The notes under the pieces are model-generated. The model worked only from the letters and a program-made list of their open reading frames with translations. It was not told the DNA's origin and ran no database searches. A DNA stretch of 36,337 nt from DATCYZ01 sp036526195 (GTDB taxonomy: Bacteria; Pseudomonadota; Gammaproteobacteria; Burkholderiales; SG8-39). This document shows positions 7,822 to 16,336 of this stretch, one piece after another; within the stretch, counting starts at the first letter, position 1, and every line of letters begins with the position of its first letter. The stretch is from NCBI GenBank assembly GCA_036526195.1, contig DATCYZ010000091.1, positions 1 to 36,337 on the forward strand, read 5' to 3'. A program made the position numbers and the translations under genes.

Positions 7822-9381
7822 ATGATCACGATTCGGCGCGCCCTGCTCAGCGTCTCGGACAAGTCCGGGATCGTGGAACTCGCGCGCGCGCTGGAATCGA
7901 TGGGCGTGGCCCTGTTGTCCACGGGCGGCACGGCGCAACTGCTGGTGCGCGAAGGCATCCAGGTCACCGAGGTGTCCGCGCACACCGGGTTTCCGGAGAT
8001 GCTCGACGGTCGCGTCAAGACGCTGCACCCGAGGATCCACGGCGGCCTGCTGGCCCGGCGCGACACGCCGGCCCACATGGAGGCGCTGCGCGCGGCAGGC
8101 ATCGAGCCGATCGACCTGCTGGTGGTGAACCTCTACCCCTTCCAGGCCACGGTCGCGGATCCGGAATGCTCCCTGGAAGACGCCATCGAGAACATCGACA
8201 TCGGCGGACCGGCCATGCTGCGTGCCGCGGCCAAGAACCACGGCGGCGCGGCGGTGCTGGTCGATCCGCTCGACTACCCCCGCCTGCTCGAGGCGCTGCG
8301 CAGCGACGGCGGCGTGCCGGCGCCGCTCGCCTTCGAGCTTGCGCGCAAGGTCTTCGCGCACACCGCCGCCTACGATGGCGTGATTTCCGATTACCTGCAT
8401 GCGCTTGGCGCCGACGGCACCCGCGCCGAGTACCCAGAGGTGCTGACGCGGCAGTTCCGCAAGCTGCAGGACCTGCGCTACGGCGAGAACCCGCACCAGA
8501 GCGCGGCCTTCTATCGCGACGCGCAACCCGTCGAGGGCGGCCTCGCCGGCTATCGCCAGGTCCAGGGCAAGCCGCTCTCGTACAACAACATCGCCGATGC
8601 GGATGCCGCCTGGGAGTGCGTGAAGAGCTTCGTCGAGCCGGCCTGCGTCATCGTCAAGCACGCCAACCCCTGCGGCGTGGCGACTGCGGGCTCGACGCTC
8701 GAGGCCTACGGCAAGGCGTTCAAGACCGACCCGACCTCCGCCTTCGGCGGCATCCTCGCGTTCAATCGCGCGCTCGATCGCGCCACCGCCGAGGCGATCG
8801 GCGAACAGTTCGCCGAAGTGGTCATCGCGCCGCGCCTCGAGCCCGAGGCGCGCGAGGTGCTCGCGGCCAAGCAGAACCTGCGCGTGCTCGAGGTGCCGCT
8901 GGTGCATGCGGTGCAGGCGCACGACCTGAAACGCGTGGGCGGCGGCCTGTTGCTGCAGGGCTCGGACACCGGCGCGGTCGCGCGCGAGGCGATGCGGGTG
9001 GTCACCAGGCGCCAGCCCGACGAGGCGCAATGGGCGGACCTGCTGTTCGCCTGGCGCGTGGCCAAGTACGTGAAGTCCAATGCCATCGTCTATTGCCGCG
9101 ACGGCATGACCGTGGGCGTCGGCGCCGGACAGATGAGCCGGCTGGACAGCGCGCGCATCGCCTCGATCAAGGCGCAGGCCGCGGGGCTGTCGATCGCGGG
9201 CAGCGTCGCCGCCTCGGACGCCTTTTTTCCCTTCCGCGACGGGCTCGACGTGGTGGTCGCATCGGGCGCCACCGCCGTCATCCAGCCCGGCGGCAGCGTG
9301 CGCGACGAGGAAGTCATCGCCGCCGCGGACGAACACGGGATTGCGATGGTGTTCACCGGCATGCGGCATTTCCGTCACTGA
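7822..9381 (+). CDS. purH: Bifunctional AICAR formyltransferase / IMP cyclohydrolase
   Basis: PurH performs the last two steps of de novo purine synthesis, AICAR to FAICAR to IMP. The N-terminal IMP-cyclohydrolase domain (1 to about 195) begins with ALLSVSDKSG and carries GFPEMLDGRVKTLHP (57-71). The C-terminal formyltransferase domain carries VKHANPCG, whose Lys-His pair is catalytic, and SDAFFPF near the end. The 519 residues equal the family norm. It begins 25 bp after fis and is followed by purD 43 bp later, so the fis-purH-purD block may be read through. Confidence 0.97.
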   Translation: MITIRRALLSVSDKSGIVELARALESMGVALLSTGGTAQLLVREGIQVTEVSAHTGFPEMLDGRVKTLHPRIHGGLLARRDTPAHMEALRAAGIEPIDLLVVNLYPFQATVADPECSLEDAIENIDIGGPAMLRAAAKNHGGAAVLVDPLDYPRLLEALRSDGGVPAPLAFELARKVFAHTAAYDGVISDYLHALGADGTRAEYPEVLTRQFRKLQDLRYGENPHQSAAFYRDAQPVEGGLAGYRQVQGKPLSYNNIADADAAWECVKSFVEPACVIVKHANPCGVATAGSTLEAYGKAFKTDPTSAFGGILAFNRALDRATAEAIGEQFAEVVIAPRLEPEAREVLAAKQNLRVLEVPLVHAVQAHDLKRVGGGLLLQGSDTGAVAREAMRVVTRRQPDEAQWADLLFAWRVAKYVKSNAIVYCRDGMTVGVGAGQMSRLDSARIASIKAQAAGLSIAGSVAASDAFFPFRDGLDVVVASGATAVIQPGGSVRDEEVIAAADEHGIAMVFTGMRHFRH

Positions 9382-9424
9382 GCCGGCGTCGACCCGACGC
9401 CCTCGCCTTCGGACCCGTCAGACC

Positions 9425-10699
9425 ATGAAACTCCTCGTCATCGGCGCCGGCGGCCGCGAACACGCCCTGGCCTGGAAGCTCGCGCACAGCCCGCGGGTGC
9501 AGAAGGTGTTCGTCGCACCGGGCAACGGCGGCACGGCCGTGGAACCGGGCGTCGAGAACGTGCCCCTCACGGAGATCGCGGACTTGGTCGACTTCGCGCG
9601 GCGCGAGGGCATTCACCTCACCGTCGTCGGCCCCGAGGCCCCGCTCGCCGCCGGCGTGGTGGACGCCTTCCAGGCTGCGAAGCTGCGCATCTTCGGACCG
9701 GTGCAGGCGGCCGCCCGGCTCGAGTCCTCGAAGGACTTCGCCAAGCAGTTCATGCTGCGCCACGGCTTGCCCACCGCGCGCCATGCGACCTTCACGGATG
9801 CGGCCGAGGCGCACCGTTACATCGACGCGCAGGGCGCGCCGATCGTCATCAAGGCCGACGGCCTGGCGGCCGGCAAGGGCGTGGTCGTGGCCGATCGCGT
9901 CGAGGCGGCGCATGCGGCCATCGACGACATGCTGCTGGGCAACCGGCTCGGCGATGCGGGCGCGCGCGTGGTCATAGAGGAGTTCCTCGAAGGCGAGGAA
10001 GCGAGCTTCATCGTCATGTGCGACGGCGCGCACGCGCTGGCCCTGGCCACCAGCCAGGACCACAAGCGGCTGCTCGACGGCGACCGCGGGCCGAACACCG
10101 GCGGCATGGGCGCCTATTCGCCCGCCCCGGTGGTCACGCCCGAACTGCACGCGCGCGTGATGCGCGAAATCATCCAGCCTGCGGTCGAGGGCATGGTGAA
10201 GGACGGCACGCCGTATACCGGTTTCCTCTACGCCGGCCTGATGATCGACGCCGCGGGCAACCCGAAGACACTGGAATTCAACTGCCGGCTGGGCGACCCC
10301 GAAACCCAGCCGATCCTGCTGCGCCTGAAATCCGACCTGCTCGACCTGCTCGAGCACGCGCTCGAGGGCACCCTGGACCGCGCCGAAGCGCGCTGGGACC
10401 GGCGCGCCGCCCTCGGCGTGGTGCTTGCGGCGCAGGGCTATCCGGAGGCGCCGCGACGCGACGACCCCATCGCCGCCCTGCCCGGGAACACGCCCGACTG
10501 CCATGTCTTCCATGCCGGCACCCGTCTTGCCGGGGGCACCCTGCTGACCAGCGGAGGCCGCGTGCTGTGCGTCACCGCGCTCGGCGATTCGATCCGCATC
10601 GCGCGCCAGCGTGCCTACGAAACCGTGGAGCAGGTGCGCTTCGACGGCATGCAGTTCCGCACCGACCTCGGCCATCGCGCGCTGAAGCGCGGCCCATGA
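9425..10699 (+). CDS. purD: Phosphoribosylamine-glycine ligase (GAR synthetase)
   Basis: An ATP-grasp enzyme that joins glycine to phosphoribosylamine in purine synthesis. Starting at the ATG at 9425 gives 424 residues, the family length. The N-terminus MKLLVIGAGGREHAL is diagnostic. The ATP-grasp core has IVIKADGLAAGKGVVVA, TGGMGAYSPAP and EFNCRLGDPETQP. Upstream open frame was discarded because it would extend into purH. It overlaps the next gene, hemF, by 4 bp (ATGA), an arrangement seen in betaproteobacteria. Confidence 0.97.
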   Translation: MKLLVIGAGGREHALAWKLAHSPRVQKVFVAPGNGGTAVEPGVENVPLTEIADLVDFARREGIHLTVVGPEAPLAAGVVDAFQAAKLRIFGPVQAAARLESSKDFAKQFMLRHGLPTARHATFTDAAEAHRYIDAQGAPIVIKADGLAAGKGVVVADRVEAAHAAIDDMLLGNRLGDAGARVVIEEFLEGEEASFIVMCDGAHALALATSQDHKRLLDGDRGPNTGGMGAYSPAPVVTPELHARVMREIIQPAVEGMVKDGTPYTGFLYAGLMIDAAGNPKTLEFNCRLGDPETQPILLRLKSDLLDLLEHALEGTLDRAEARWDRRAALGVVLAAQGYPEAPRRDDPIAALPGNTPDCHVFHAGTRLAGGTLLTSGGRVLCVTALGDSIRIARQRAYETVEQVRFDGMQFRTDLGHRALKRGP

Positions 10700-11625
10700 G
10701 CGGCGCCACGACGCCGGCCGGCGCGCTGCCGCTCGACGCGGTCGAGCACGCGTTTCGCGACCTGCAGTCGCGCATCGTCGCGGCGCTCGAGGCGCTCGAC
10801 GGGCAGGCCTTCCGCAGCGACGCCTGGACGCGCCCCGAGGGCGGCGGCGGACTCACCCGGGTGATCGAGGACGGCGCGCTGTTCGAGCGCGGCGGCGTGA
10901 ACTTCTCTCGCGTGCGCGGCGCGCGCCTGCCGGCTTCCGCAAGCGCCTCGCGGCCCGAACTCGCGGGCCGCGGCTTCGATGCCATGGGCGTGTCGCTGGT
11001 GCTGCATCCGCGCAATCCCTATTGCCCGACGGTGCACATGAACGTGCGCGTGTTCGTCGCCACGCCTCCGGAGGGTGAGGGCGCGCCGATCTGGTGGTTC
11101 GGCGGCGGCATGGACCTGACCCCGTACTACGGCTTCGAGGAAGACGCTGCGCATTTCCACGCCACCTGCCGGCGTGCCCTCGAGCCCTTCGGCGCGCAGT
11201 ACCACCCGAAGTTCAAGCGCTGGTGCGACAGCTATTTCTTCCTCCGGCATCGCGGCGAGGCGCGCGGCATCGGCGGCCTGTTCTTCGACGACCTTGCGGA
11301 CCGCGATTTCGATTTCTCCTGGTCGCTGACCCGCGCCGTGGGCGAGCATTTCCTGCCCGCCTACCAACCCATCCTCGAGCGGCGCAGGGCGAGCGCCTAT
11401 GGCGAGCGCGAGCGCGATTTCCAGGCCTACCGGCGCGGCCGCTACGTCGAGTTCAACCTGGTGTACGACCGCGGCACGCTGTTTGGACTGCAGTCCGGCG
11501 GGCGGACCGAATCGATCCTGATGTCGTTGCCGCCGCGCGTCGCGTGGCGCTACGACTGGGCGCCCGAGCCGGGCTCGCCGGAAGCGCGCCTGTACACCGA
11601 CTTCCTGCCGCCGCGCGACTGGTAA
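10696..11625 (+). CDS. hemF: Oxygen-dependent coproporphyrinogen-III oxidase
   Basis: HemF oxidatively decarboxylates coproporphyrinogen III to protoporphyrinogen IX, using O2. The 309-residue sequence holds the signature HMNVRVF followed by WWFGGGMDLTPYY (133-145). H104 and H114 have the same 10-residue spacing as the two metal-ligand histidines of E. coli HemF. Later conserved segments are KRWCDSYFFLRHR, EFNLVYDRGTLFGL and a C-terminal DW. Its ATG overlaps the purD stop. Presence of HemF indicates aerobic haem synthesis. The gene is convergent with hemY, so haem genes approach from both sides. Confidence 0.97.
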   Translation: MSGATTPAGALPLDAVEHAFRDLQSRIVAALEALDGQAFRSDAWTRPEGGGGLTRVIEDGALFERGGVNFSRVRGARLPASASASRPELAGRGFDAMGVSLVLHPRNPYCPTVHMNVRVFVATPPEGEGAPIWWFGGGMDLTPYYGFEEDAAHFHATCRRALEPFGAQYHPKFKRWCDSYFFLRHRGEARGIGGLFFDDLADRDFDFSWSLTRAVGEHFLPAYQPILERRRASAYGERERDFQAYRRGRYVEFNLVYDRGTLFGLQSGGRTESILMSLPPRVAWRYDWAPEPGSPEARLYTDFLPPRDW

Positions 11626-11630
11626 GTCCA

Positions 11631-11645
11631 CGCGCCGCAGGCGCG
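11631..11645. terminator. Hairpin between convergent hemF and hemY
   Basis: CGCGCC and GGCGCG form a perfect 6-bp stem around a GCA loop in the 39-bp gap between the two stop codons. No T-tract follows on either strand, so it would be a weak or factor-assisted bidirectional terminator. The GCA loop also occurs in two of the hairpins at 21.0-21.1 kb. Confidence 0.35.
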
Positions 11646-11664
11646 GGGCGATCCGTCCCCGGGT

Positions 11665-12855
11665 TCAGTGCAGTTCGGCGGCGCGCCGGAAGTGCACCTG
11701 GGCGTCGTCCTGCCGCCCCAGCCGCTCGGCGAGACGCGCGAGTTCCAGGTGCGCGGCCGCCGATTCCTCGTAGCCGAGGCTTGCCTCGAAGTAACTCTGT
11801 GCCTTGCCCCACAACTCGGCGTGGGCACACAGCCTGCCGAGGCTGCCGAGCAGGGCGGCGTCCGCGGGCCGGTCCCGCAGCCATTTCTCGGCGCGTTCGA
11901 TGCGCGCACGCGCCTCGGCGACGCGCGCCGCGGGCTCGAGCCCCGGCAGGTCGCCGTACCGGGCCACCAGCCCGGTATTCCACTCCGCGGCCAGGGCGCG
12001 CTCCAGCGCCTCGCGTGCCAGCGCCACCAGCCCGAGCGTGCCGGCGAGCCTGGCGGCCGCCTCGGCGACCCGCGGGTGCGTCTGCTCGCGGGCGGGGATG
12101 CCGCGCCAGCGCTGCTCGAAGGCCTTGCGATCGACCGCGTCCTGCTCCAGCAGCGCCACCTGCGCCTGCACGCGATACTCCTCCGACACCGCGGGCGAGA
12201 TCGAATCGCGCTTGGCGAGCTGCCCGGCAAGCCGCGCGACTTCCTCCCAGTTGCCGACCCCGCGTTCGGCGCGCAGCAGCATGCGCAACGTGGCGATGTG
12301 CTTCGGGCCCGCATCGTGCAGGCTCCGCAGGGCGTCGCGCGCCGTGGCGAAATCGCGTTCCTCGAGCGCAAGCTCGGCGCGGGTGACGCTGCGCGCCGCG
12401 CGCATCGCCTCGCCGGCCTTGCCGGCCGCCTCGAGCCAGTGATCGCGTTGCTCGAAGTTGCGCAACTGGTGCGCGGCCCGCGCCGCGATCAGGGCGGCGA
12501 GACCGGGCGAGGCCCCGGCCTCATGCGCGCGCAGCGCCTCCTTCGAGGCGCGCGCGTAGCGGCCTTCGAACATCGCCTGCATGGCCTCGGACAGGGCGCG
12601 GTGCGCAGCGTCGCGCCGGCGCCGGTCGCGATAGCCGCGCACCGCCACCGGGATCGCCAGCACCCGCCGCGCCAGTCCCAGCAACGCGTACAGCACGAGG
12701 AACGCGACCAGCAGCCCGCCGAGGAACAGCAGCAGCGAAACCTCGACCCGCCAGGGCGGGATCACGAACAGCACGTAGCCGGCATCGAAGCGACCGGAGA
12801 GCGCAAGCGCGATCGCCGCCGCAAAGACTGCAAGCAGCCAGAACAGGCCCTTCAT
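11665..12855 (-). CDS. hemY: HemY-type haem-biosynthesis-associated TPR membrane protein
   Basis: The 396-residue protein is the proteobacterial HemY, not the Bacillus protoporphyrinogen oxidase of the same name. Two N-terminal membrane segments (about 4-20 and 38-65) flank the signature VIPPWRVEVSLLLF. The rest is a tetratricopeptide-like helical repeat region, for example ELALEERDFATARDALRSLH and AAHLELARLAERLGRQDDA. It is thought to help organise late haem enzymes at the inner membrane; its exact role is unknown. It lies 19 bp downstream of hemX, last in hemC-D-X-Y. The ATG at 12855 puts the signature in the usual place; upstream open frame overlaps hemX. Confidence 0.93.
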   Translation of the reverse strand: MKGLFWLLAVFAAAIALALSGRFDAGYVLFVIPPWRVEVSLLLFLGGLLVAFLVLYALLGLARRVLAIPVAVRGYRDRRRRDAAHRALSEAMQAMFEGRYARASKEALRAHEAGASPGLAALIAARAAHQLRNFEQRDHWLEAAGKAGEAMRAARSVTRAELALEERDFATARDALRSLHDAGPKHIATLRMLLRAERGVGNWEEVARLAGQLAKRDSISPAVSEEYRVQAQVALLEQDAVDRKAFEQRWRGIPAREQTHPRVAEAAARLAGTLGLVALAREALERALAAEWNTGLVARYGDLPGLEPAARVAEARARIERAEKWLRDRPADAALLGSLGRLCAHAELWGKAQSYFEASLGYEESAAAHLELARLAERLGRQDDAQVHFRRAAELH

Positions 12856-12874
12856 CGGATGCCCTGCGCGCCGC

Positions 12875-14044
12875 TCACGAGCCGCGTTCGCGCCGCACCT
12901 GGGCGCCGCGCACCGCGTCCAGCGTCTCGGCAATCCCGGGCAACTCGGTGCCGATCGCGACACCGGCAAGCTGGGCGAGCTGCGCGAGCGCCTCGCCGGT
13001 GGCCTTGGCCTGGGTGTCGAAGTAGCGCTTGACCCAGTCCTGGGCAACCCGCAGGTCTTCGCGGTAACCCGCTTCGTCCCGGCTGAGCAGGGCGAGGCGC
13101 GCGTTCAGCAGGCGCAGGCGCAGGTTCTCGCGTAGGAAGTAGGCCTGCGTGGGCGCGAGCAAGGGCGCCTCGGGCGCGTCGATGCGGCGGATCACCACCA
13201 GCTGCTTCAGCTCGGACCACAGTTCCGCGCCGAGGCGCGTGAAGAATCCGGCCGCATCCTGCACCGCCGGCGGCTGGACCGCCGGCTTGTCGAGCCGCTC
13301 GTCGTGCAGCAGGGGCAGGCGGTCGACGCCAGCCGCGAGGCGCTCGAGGCGCAGGTTCAGGCCGGCCACGTCGAGCGCCGGCAGCGCCTTCAGGCGATCG
13401 ATGTCGCGGCCGATGGCGCGCCGCACGGCGGCGAACTGCGGCCGGTCGCTGCGCGCCAGCCGCGCCTCGGCGACCTGCAGCGCGAGCAGCGCAGCGCGCA
13501 CGTTTGCCGACAGTTCGAGCTGGTGCGAGGCGATGGTGACGATCTGCTCGATCTCGGCAAGCTGCCACTCGTCGCGGTTGCGGGCGAGTTCCTGGTAGAG
13601 GGATTCGACGGCCTGCTGCTGCGCCTGCGCCTCCGCAAGTTTCGACTCCAGCGCGGTGAAGCGCTCGCCTGCCGCGCGGGTCACCTCGTCCGCGCGCACG
13701 GCGAGCGCGCGCGTGCTGCGCGCCGTCTCGTCGAGCTCGCGCAGCCGCAGGGCAAGCTCCTCCTGCGTCGCGGCGATGCGGGTGCGCGTATCGGTCCAGG
13801 CCCAGCCCGCGCCGGCCGCGAGCACGACGATCAGCGCGACCAGCCAGAGCGTGCCGCCGCCGGCACGCTGGCCTGCAGCGGCCGTTCCGGGGTCCGCAGG
13901 GGCCTTGTCGGGACGCGAACGCGCGCCTGCCGCAGCATCGCCGTCCTGCGGCGCGCCGGACGGGCCTTCCTGGCCCGATTCGGCGGGCGCCGGCACAGCC
14001 GGCTCCGCCGCCAATTTCGCGTCATTCGAATCCCGGGATTCCAT
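12875..14044 (-). CDS. hemX: HemX-type membrane-anchored coiled-coil protein
   Basis: HemX is annotated in many genomes as a putative uroporphyrinogen-III C-methyltransferase but lacks any methyltransferase domain. The 389 residues show a disordered Ala/Pro-rich cytoplasmic N-terminus (1 to about 62), one membrane helix (about 65-84, LWLVALIVVLAAGAGWAW), a long coiled coil (about 85-150) and an alpha-helical domain with IEQIVTIASHQLELSANVRAAL (HemX family). It starts 10 bp after the hemD stop. In Burkholderia hemD and hemX are fused; here they are separate. Likely a membrane scaffold for haem synthesis (inference). Confidence 0.92.
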   Translation of the reverse strand: MESRDSNDAKLAAEPAVPAPAESGQEGPSGAPQDGDAAAGARSRPDKAPADPGTAAAGQRAGGGTLWLVALIVVLAAGAGWAWTDTRTRIAATQEELALRLRELDETARSTRALAVRADEVTRAAGERFTALESKLAEAQAQQQAVESLYQELARNRDEWQLAEIEQIVTIASHQLELSANVRAALLALQVAEARLARSDRPQFAAVRRAIGRDIDRLKALPALDVAGLNLRLERLAAGVDRLPLLHDERLDKPAVQPPAVQDAAGFFTRLGAELWSELKQLVVIRRIDAPEAPLLAPTQAYFLRENLRLRLLNARLALLSRDEAGYREDLRVAQDWVKRYFDTQAKATGEALAQLAQLAGVAIGTELPGIAETLDAVRGAQVRRERGS

Positions 14045-14054
14045 ACGAACCTTT

Positions 14055-14861
14055 TTACTTGCCGGTGGCGAAGTATGCAACCAGTGCGGCGTGCGTTTCC
14101 GCCTCCCCGGGTTCGGCGACGATGACCTCGCGGATGCCCTGCTGGCGCGCCGCCTCTGCGACCCGCGCATGCGGCACGAACACCGGCGTGTCGCGCAACC
14201 ATTGCTGGCCGAGGCGGCCGAGCATGTCGTAGACGTTGCCGAGCCCTTCGGTCGAGCTGACGACGACCGCATGCACGCCGCCGCGCGCCCAGGCCGCCAG
14301 CAGCGCCGCGCTGTCCGCATCCGGGCGGGTGCGCCGGTAGCACTCCGCATAACTCACCTGCGCGCCGCGCGCGACCAGCGTGTCGCCGAGCAGTTCGCGC
14401 CCGCCTTCGCCGCGAAACACGATGACCTGGCGGCCGGCAACCGCCTGCAGTGCCGGCAGCGCAAGCAGGGCCTCGCTGTCGGCATGCCCGGGCGGCGCGA
14501 TCACCTCGCGAAATCCCTGTCGCTCGAGTTCGCGCCGGCTGCCGCGCCCGATCGCCGCCACCGCGAGCGTCGGCGGCCAGGGACGCTCGCCGCGACGGCT
14601 GCGCACGAGCGCCATCGCCTTGTGGACCGCGCTCGGACTGATGAAGACGGCGAGGTCGAAGGCGTCCAGCCGGTCGATCAGGCCGTGCAGCGGCGAAGCA
14701 TCGGCCAGGTCCTCGATGCGCACCGCGGGAAACAGCAGGGGTCGTCCGCCGGAGGCGCTGATGCGCGTCGCGAGCCCGTCGGCAAGGCCCTCGGGCCGGG
14801 TGAGCACGATGCCGCGGCCCGCAAGCCGCGCGTCCGCGCCTGGCGAATCGCCGGCGCTCAC
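14055..14861 (-). CDS. hemD: Uroporphyrinogen-III synthase
   Basis: HemD cyclises hydroxymethylbilane to uroporphyrinogen III. The 268-residue protein shows the two-domain pattern: GIVLTRPEGLADGLATRI at the N-terminus, FDLAVFISPSAVHKAM, then FRGEGGRELLGDTL and VVVSSTEGLGNVYDML. The family is poorly conserved, so the assignment leans on these patches and on position after hemC. The start is a GTG overlapping the hemC stop (GTGA at 14861-14858); there is no suitable ATG, and the open frame upstream is hemC shadow. Confidence 0.93.
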   Translation of the reverse strand: MSAGDSPGADARLAGRGIVLTRPEGLADGLATRISASGGRPLLFPAVRIEDLADASPLHGLIDRLDAFDLAVFISPSAVHKAMALVRSRRGERPWPPTLAVAAIGRGSRRELERQGFREVIAPPGHADSEALLALPALQAVAGRQVIVFRGEGGRELLGDTLVARGAQVSYAECYRRTRPDADSAALLAAWARGGVHAVVVSSTEGLGNVYDMLGRLGQQWLRDTPVFVPHARVAEAARQQGIREVIVAEPGEAETHAALVAYFATGK

Positions 14862-15808
14862 GTCGGCACGACGAGTCGCGCCAGGATCTCCCGCGCGCCG
14901 CGCGCCGCGAGCGCCTCGGCCACGGCGTTGCCGAGTTGTTCCGGCTGCGCGCGCGGGCCGCTCGCCTCCGCCCGCGCCACCTCGCGCCCGTCCGGCGAGG
15001 CGACCAGCGCGCGCAGGCGCAGGCCGTCCGCGCAGGTTTCCGCGAAGGCCGCGAGCGGCACGGCGCAGTTTCCCCCGAGCGCGCGGTTGACGGCGCGCTC
15101 GGCGCGCACGCACGCCTCGGTGTCCGCGTCCACCAGCGGCGCGATCAGCTCGCGGATCGCCTGCGCCGAGGCCAGGCATTCGATGCCGAGCGCGCCCTGT
15201 CCCGCCGCAGGCAGGCTCTCCCCGGGTTCGAGCAGCCCGCGGATGCGCGCCTCGAGCCCGAGCCGCCGCAGGCCGGCGGCCGCGAGCAGCATGGCATCGT
15301 ATTCGCCGCGGTCGAGCTTCGCGAGGCGCGTCTCGACATTGCCGCGCACCGTGCGCACCTCGATGCCCGGGTGCCGTTCGGCGACCTGCGCGCCGCGGCG
15401 CAGGCTCGCCGTGCCGAGCACCGCGCCCGGCGGCAGGTCGGCGAGGCGCGCGTAGCGCGAGGAAACGAAGGCATCGCGCGGGTCCTCGCGCGCGAGCATC
15501 GCCGCCAGCACGAAGCCCTCGGGCAGCTCGACCGGAACATCCTTCATCGAGTGCACCGCCAGCTGGGCGCGGCCGTCGGCCATCGCGGTCTCGAGCTCCT
15601 TCACGAACAGGCCCTTGCCGCCCGCGGCGTCGAGTCGCGTCTCGAGCATCTCGTCGCCGCGCGTCGACATCGGCAGCAGCGCGACCCCGAGGCCCGGATA
15701 TAATTTTTCCAGCCGGGCTTTCACGTACTCAGCCTGCCAGAGCGCGAGCCGGCTGCGCCGCGTGGCAATCACCACGCGGTCCGGCATTTTCGGTTTTGGA
15801 GTCGCCAT
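14858..15808 (-). CDS. hemC: Hydroxymethylbilane synthase (porphobilinogen deaminase)
   Basis: HemC polymerises four porphobilinogens on a dipyrromethane cofactor. The cofactor cysteine C248 lies in LGGNCAVPLAAF, and the catalytic aspartate D90 in HSMKDVP. The N-terminus RVVIATRRSRLALWQAEYVK is diagnostic. The 316-residue length is normal. It heads hemC-hemD-hemX-hemY. Its ATG (15808-15806) directly abuts the start codon of the divergent thioredoxin-like gene, so promoter elements must lie inside that neighbour. A minus-strand TAGAAT at 15829-15824 is a candidate -10. Confidence 0.97.
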   Translation of the reverse strand: MATPKPKMPDRVVIATRRSRLALWQAEYVKARLEKLYPGLGVALLPMSTRGDEMLETRLDAAGGKGLFVKELETAMADGRAQLAVHSMKDVPVELPEGFVLAAMLAREDPRDAFVSSRYARLADLPPGAVLGTASLRRGAQVAERHPGIEVRTVRGNVETRLAKLDRGEYDAMLLAAAGLRRLGLEARIRGLLEPGESLPAAGQGALGIECLASAQAIRELIAPLVDADTEACVRAERAVNRALGGNCAVPLAAFAETCADGLRLRALVASPDGREVARAEASGPRAQPEQLGNAVAEALAARGAREILARLVVPT

Positions 15809-16303
15809 TTGCTGCGCATTGTCATTCTAGGCTGCCTGCTGGCGCAAGCTTTCTCATGGAGCGCGCTGGCGCAGGACGCCGCGCAGCGCGCAGCGCCGGC
15901 GATTTCGCTCACACAGGACCTGCGCGCAAACGCGCGCGAAGCCGCGTCCGCCCGCGTGCCGCTGGCGGTGTTCTTCTCCCAGGACGGCTGCCCGTACTGC
16001 GAGCAGGCGCGGCGCGACTACCTCGCGCCGATGGCGGCCGACCCCGCGAGCCGCGACCGCGTGCGCATCGTCGAGGTCGAAGTCACCGCGCAGGGCACCC
16101 TCGCCGATTTCTCGGGGCAGCGCGTGTCCCCGTCGGCCCTGGCGCGTGCGCGCGGCGTGCGGACCGTGCCGACCGTGCTGTTCCTCGGCGCGCGCGGCGA
16201 AACGCTCGCCGCCCCCCTGGTGGGCCTCACCGTGCCGGATTTCTACCAGAGCTACCTCGAGCGCCGCATCGAGGAGGCCCGCGCCCGCGTGCGGGCGCCA
16301 TAG
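15809..16303 (+). CDS. Periplasmic thioredoxin-fold protein with CPYC active site
   Basis: A 164-residue exported protein of the thioredoxin superfamily. A signal peptide covers about residues 1-21 (cleavage after ALA). FFSQDGCPYCEQ carries the redox pair C61/C64, and TVPT provides the cis-proline expected of the fold. It resembles the SoxW/thioredoxin-like thiol reductases that keep periplasmic cysteines reduced, for example in cytochrome c maturation; the specific partner is unknown. The start appears to be TTG at 15809, because no ATG or GTG precedes the signal peptide in frame. That start abuts the hemC start codon with no gap. Convergent with the algR-like gene. Placement between haem genes and a two-component system suggests haem or redox homeostasis, but this is inference. 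Confidence 0.82.
   Translation: MLRIVILGCLLAQAFSWSALAQDAAQRAAPAISLTQDLRANAREAASARVPLAVFFSQDGCPYCEQARRDYLAPMAADPASRDRVRIVEVEVTAQGTLADFSGQRVSPSALARARGVRTVPTVLFLGARGETLAAPLVGLTVPDFYQSYLERRIEEARARVRAP
15824..15829 (-). promoter_or_regulatory. Candidate -10 element of the hemCDXY operon
   Basis: TAGAAT on the minus strand lies 15 bp upstream of the hemC ATG, inside the signal-peptide codons of the divergent gene. The leader would be only about 8-9 bases. No good -35 is seen at 16-18 bp, so this is tentative. Confidence 0.25.
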
Positions 16304-16331
16304 TCCCACCGCGTGCGGGCGCCGCAGTCCC
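16281..16331. repeat. Hairpin plus 21-bp tandem near-duplication at the convergent gene ends
   Basis: GCGCCCGC (16281-16288) and GCGGGCGC (16291-16298) make a perfect 8-bp stem overlapping the last codons of the thioredoxin-like gene. The 21-base segment at 16287-16307 recurs at 16311-16331 with 19 of 21 identities. The second copy lies between the two convergent stop codons. The structure could act as a bidirectional terminator; there is no T-tract. Confidence 0.5.
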
Positions 16332-16336
16332 CGCGC

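Noticed and set aside
15699..15704. Plus-strand TATAAT inside hemC as promoter of the thioredoxin-like gene
   Set aside because: The -10 is perfect, but no -35 is seen and it lies in coding sequence; kept only as a possibility.
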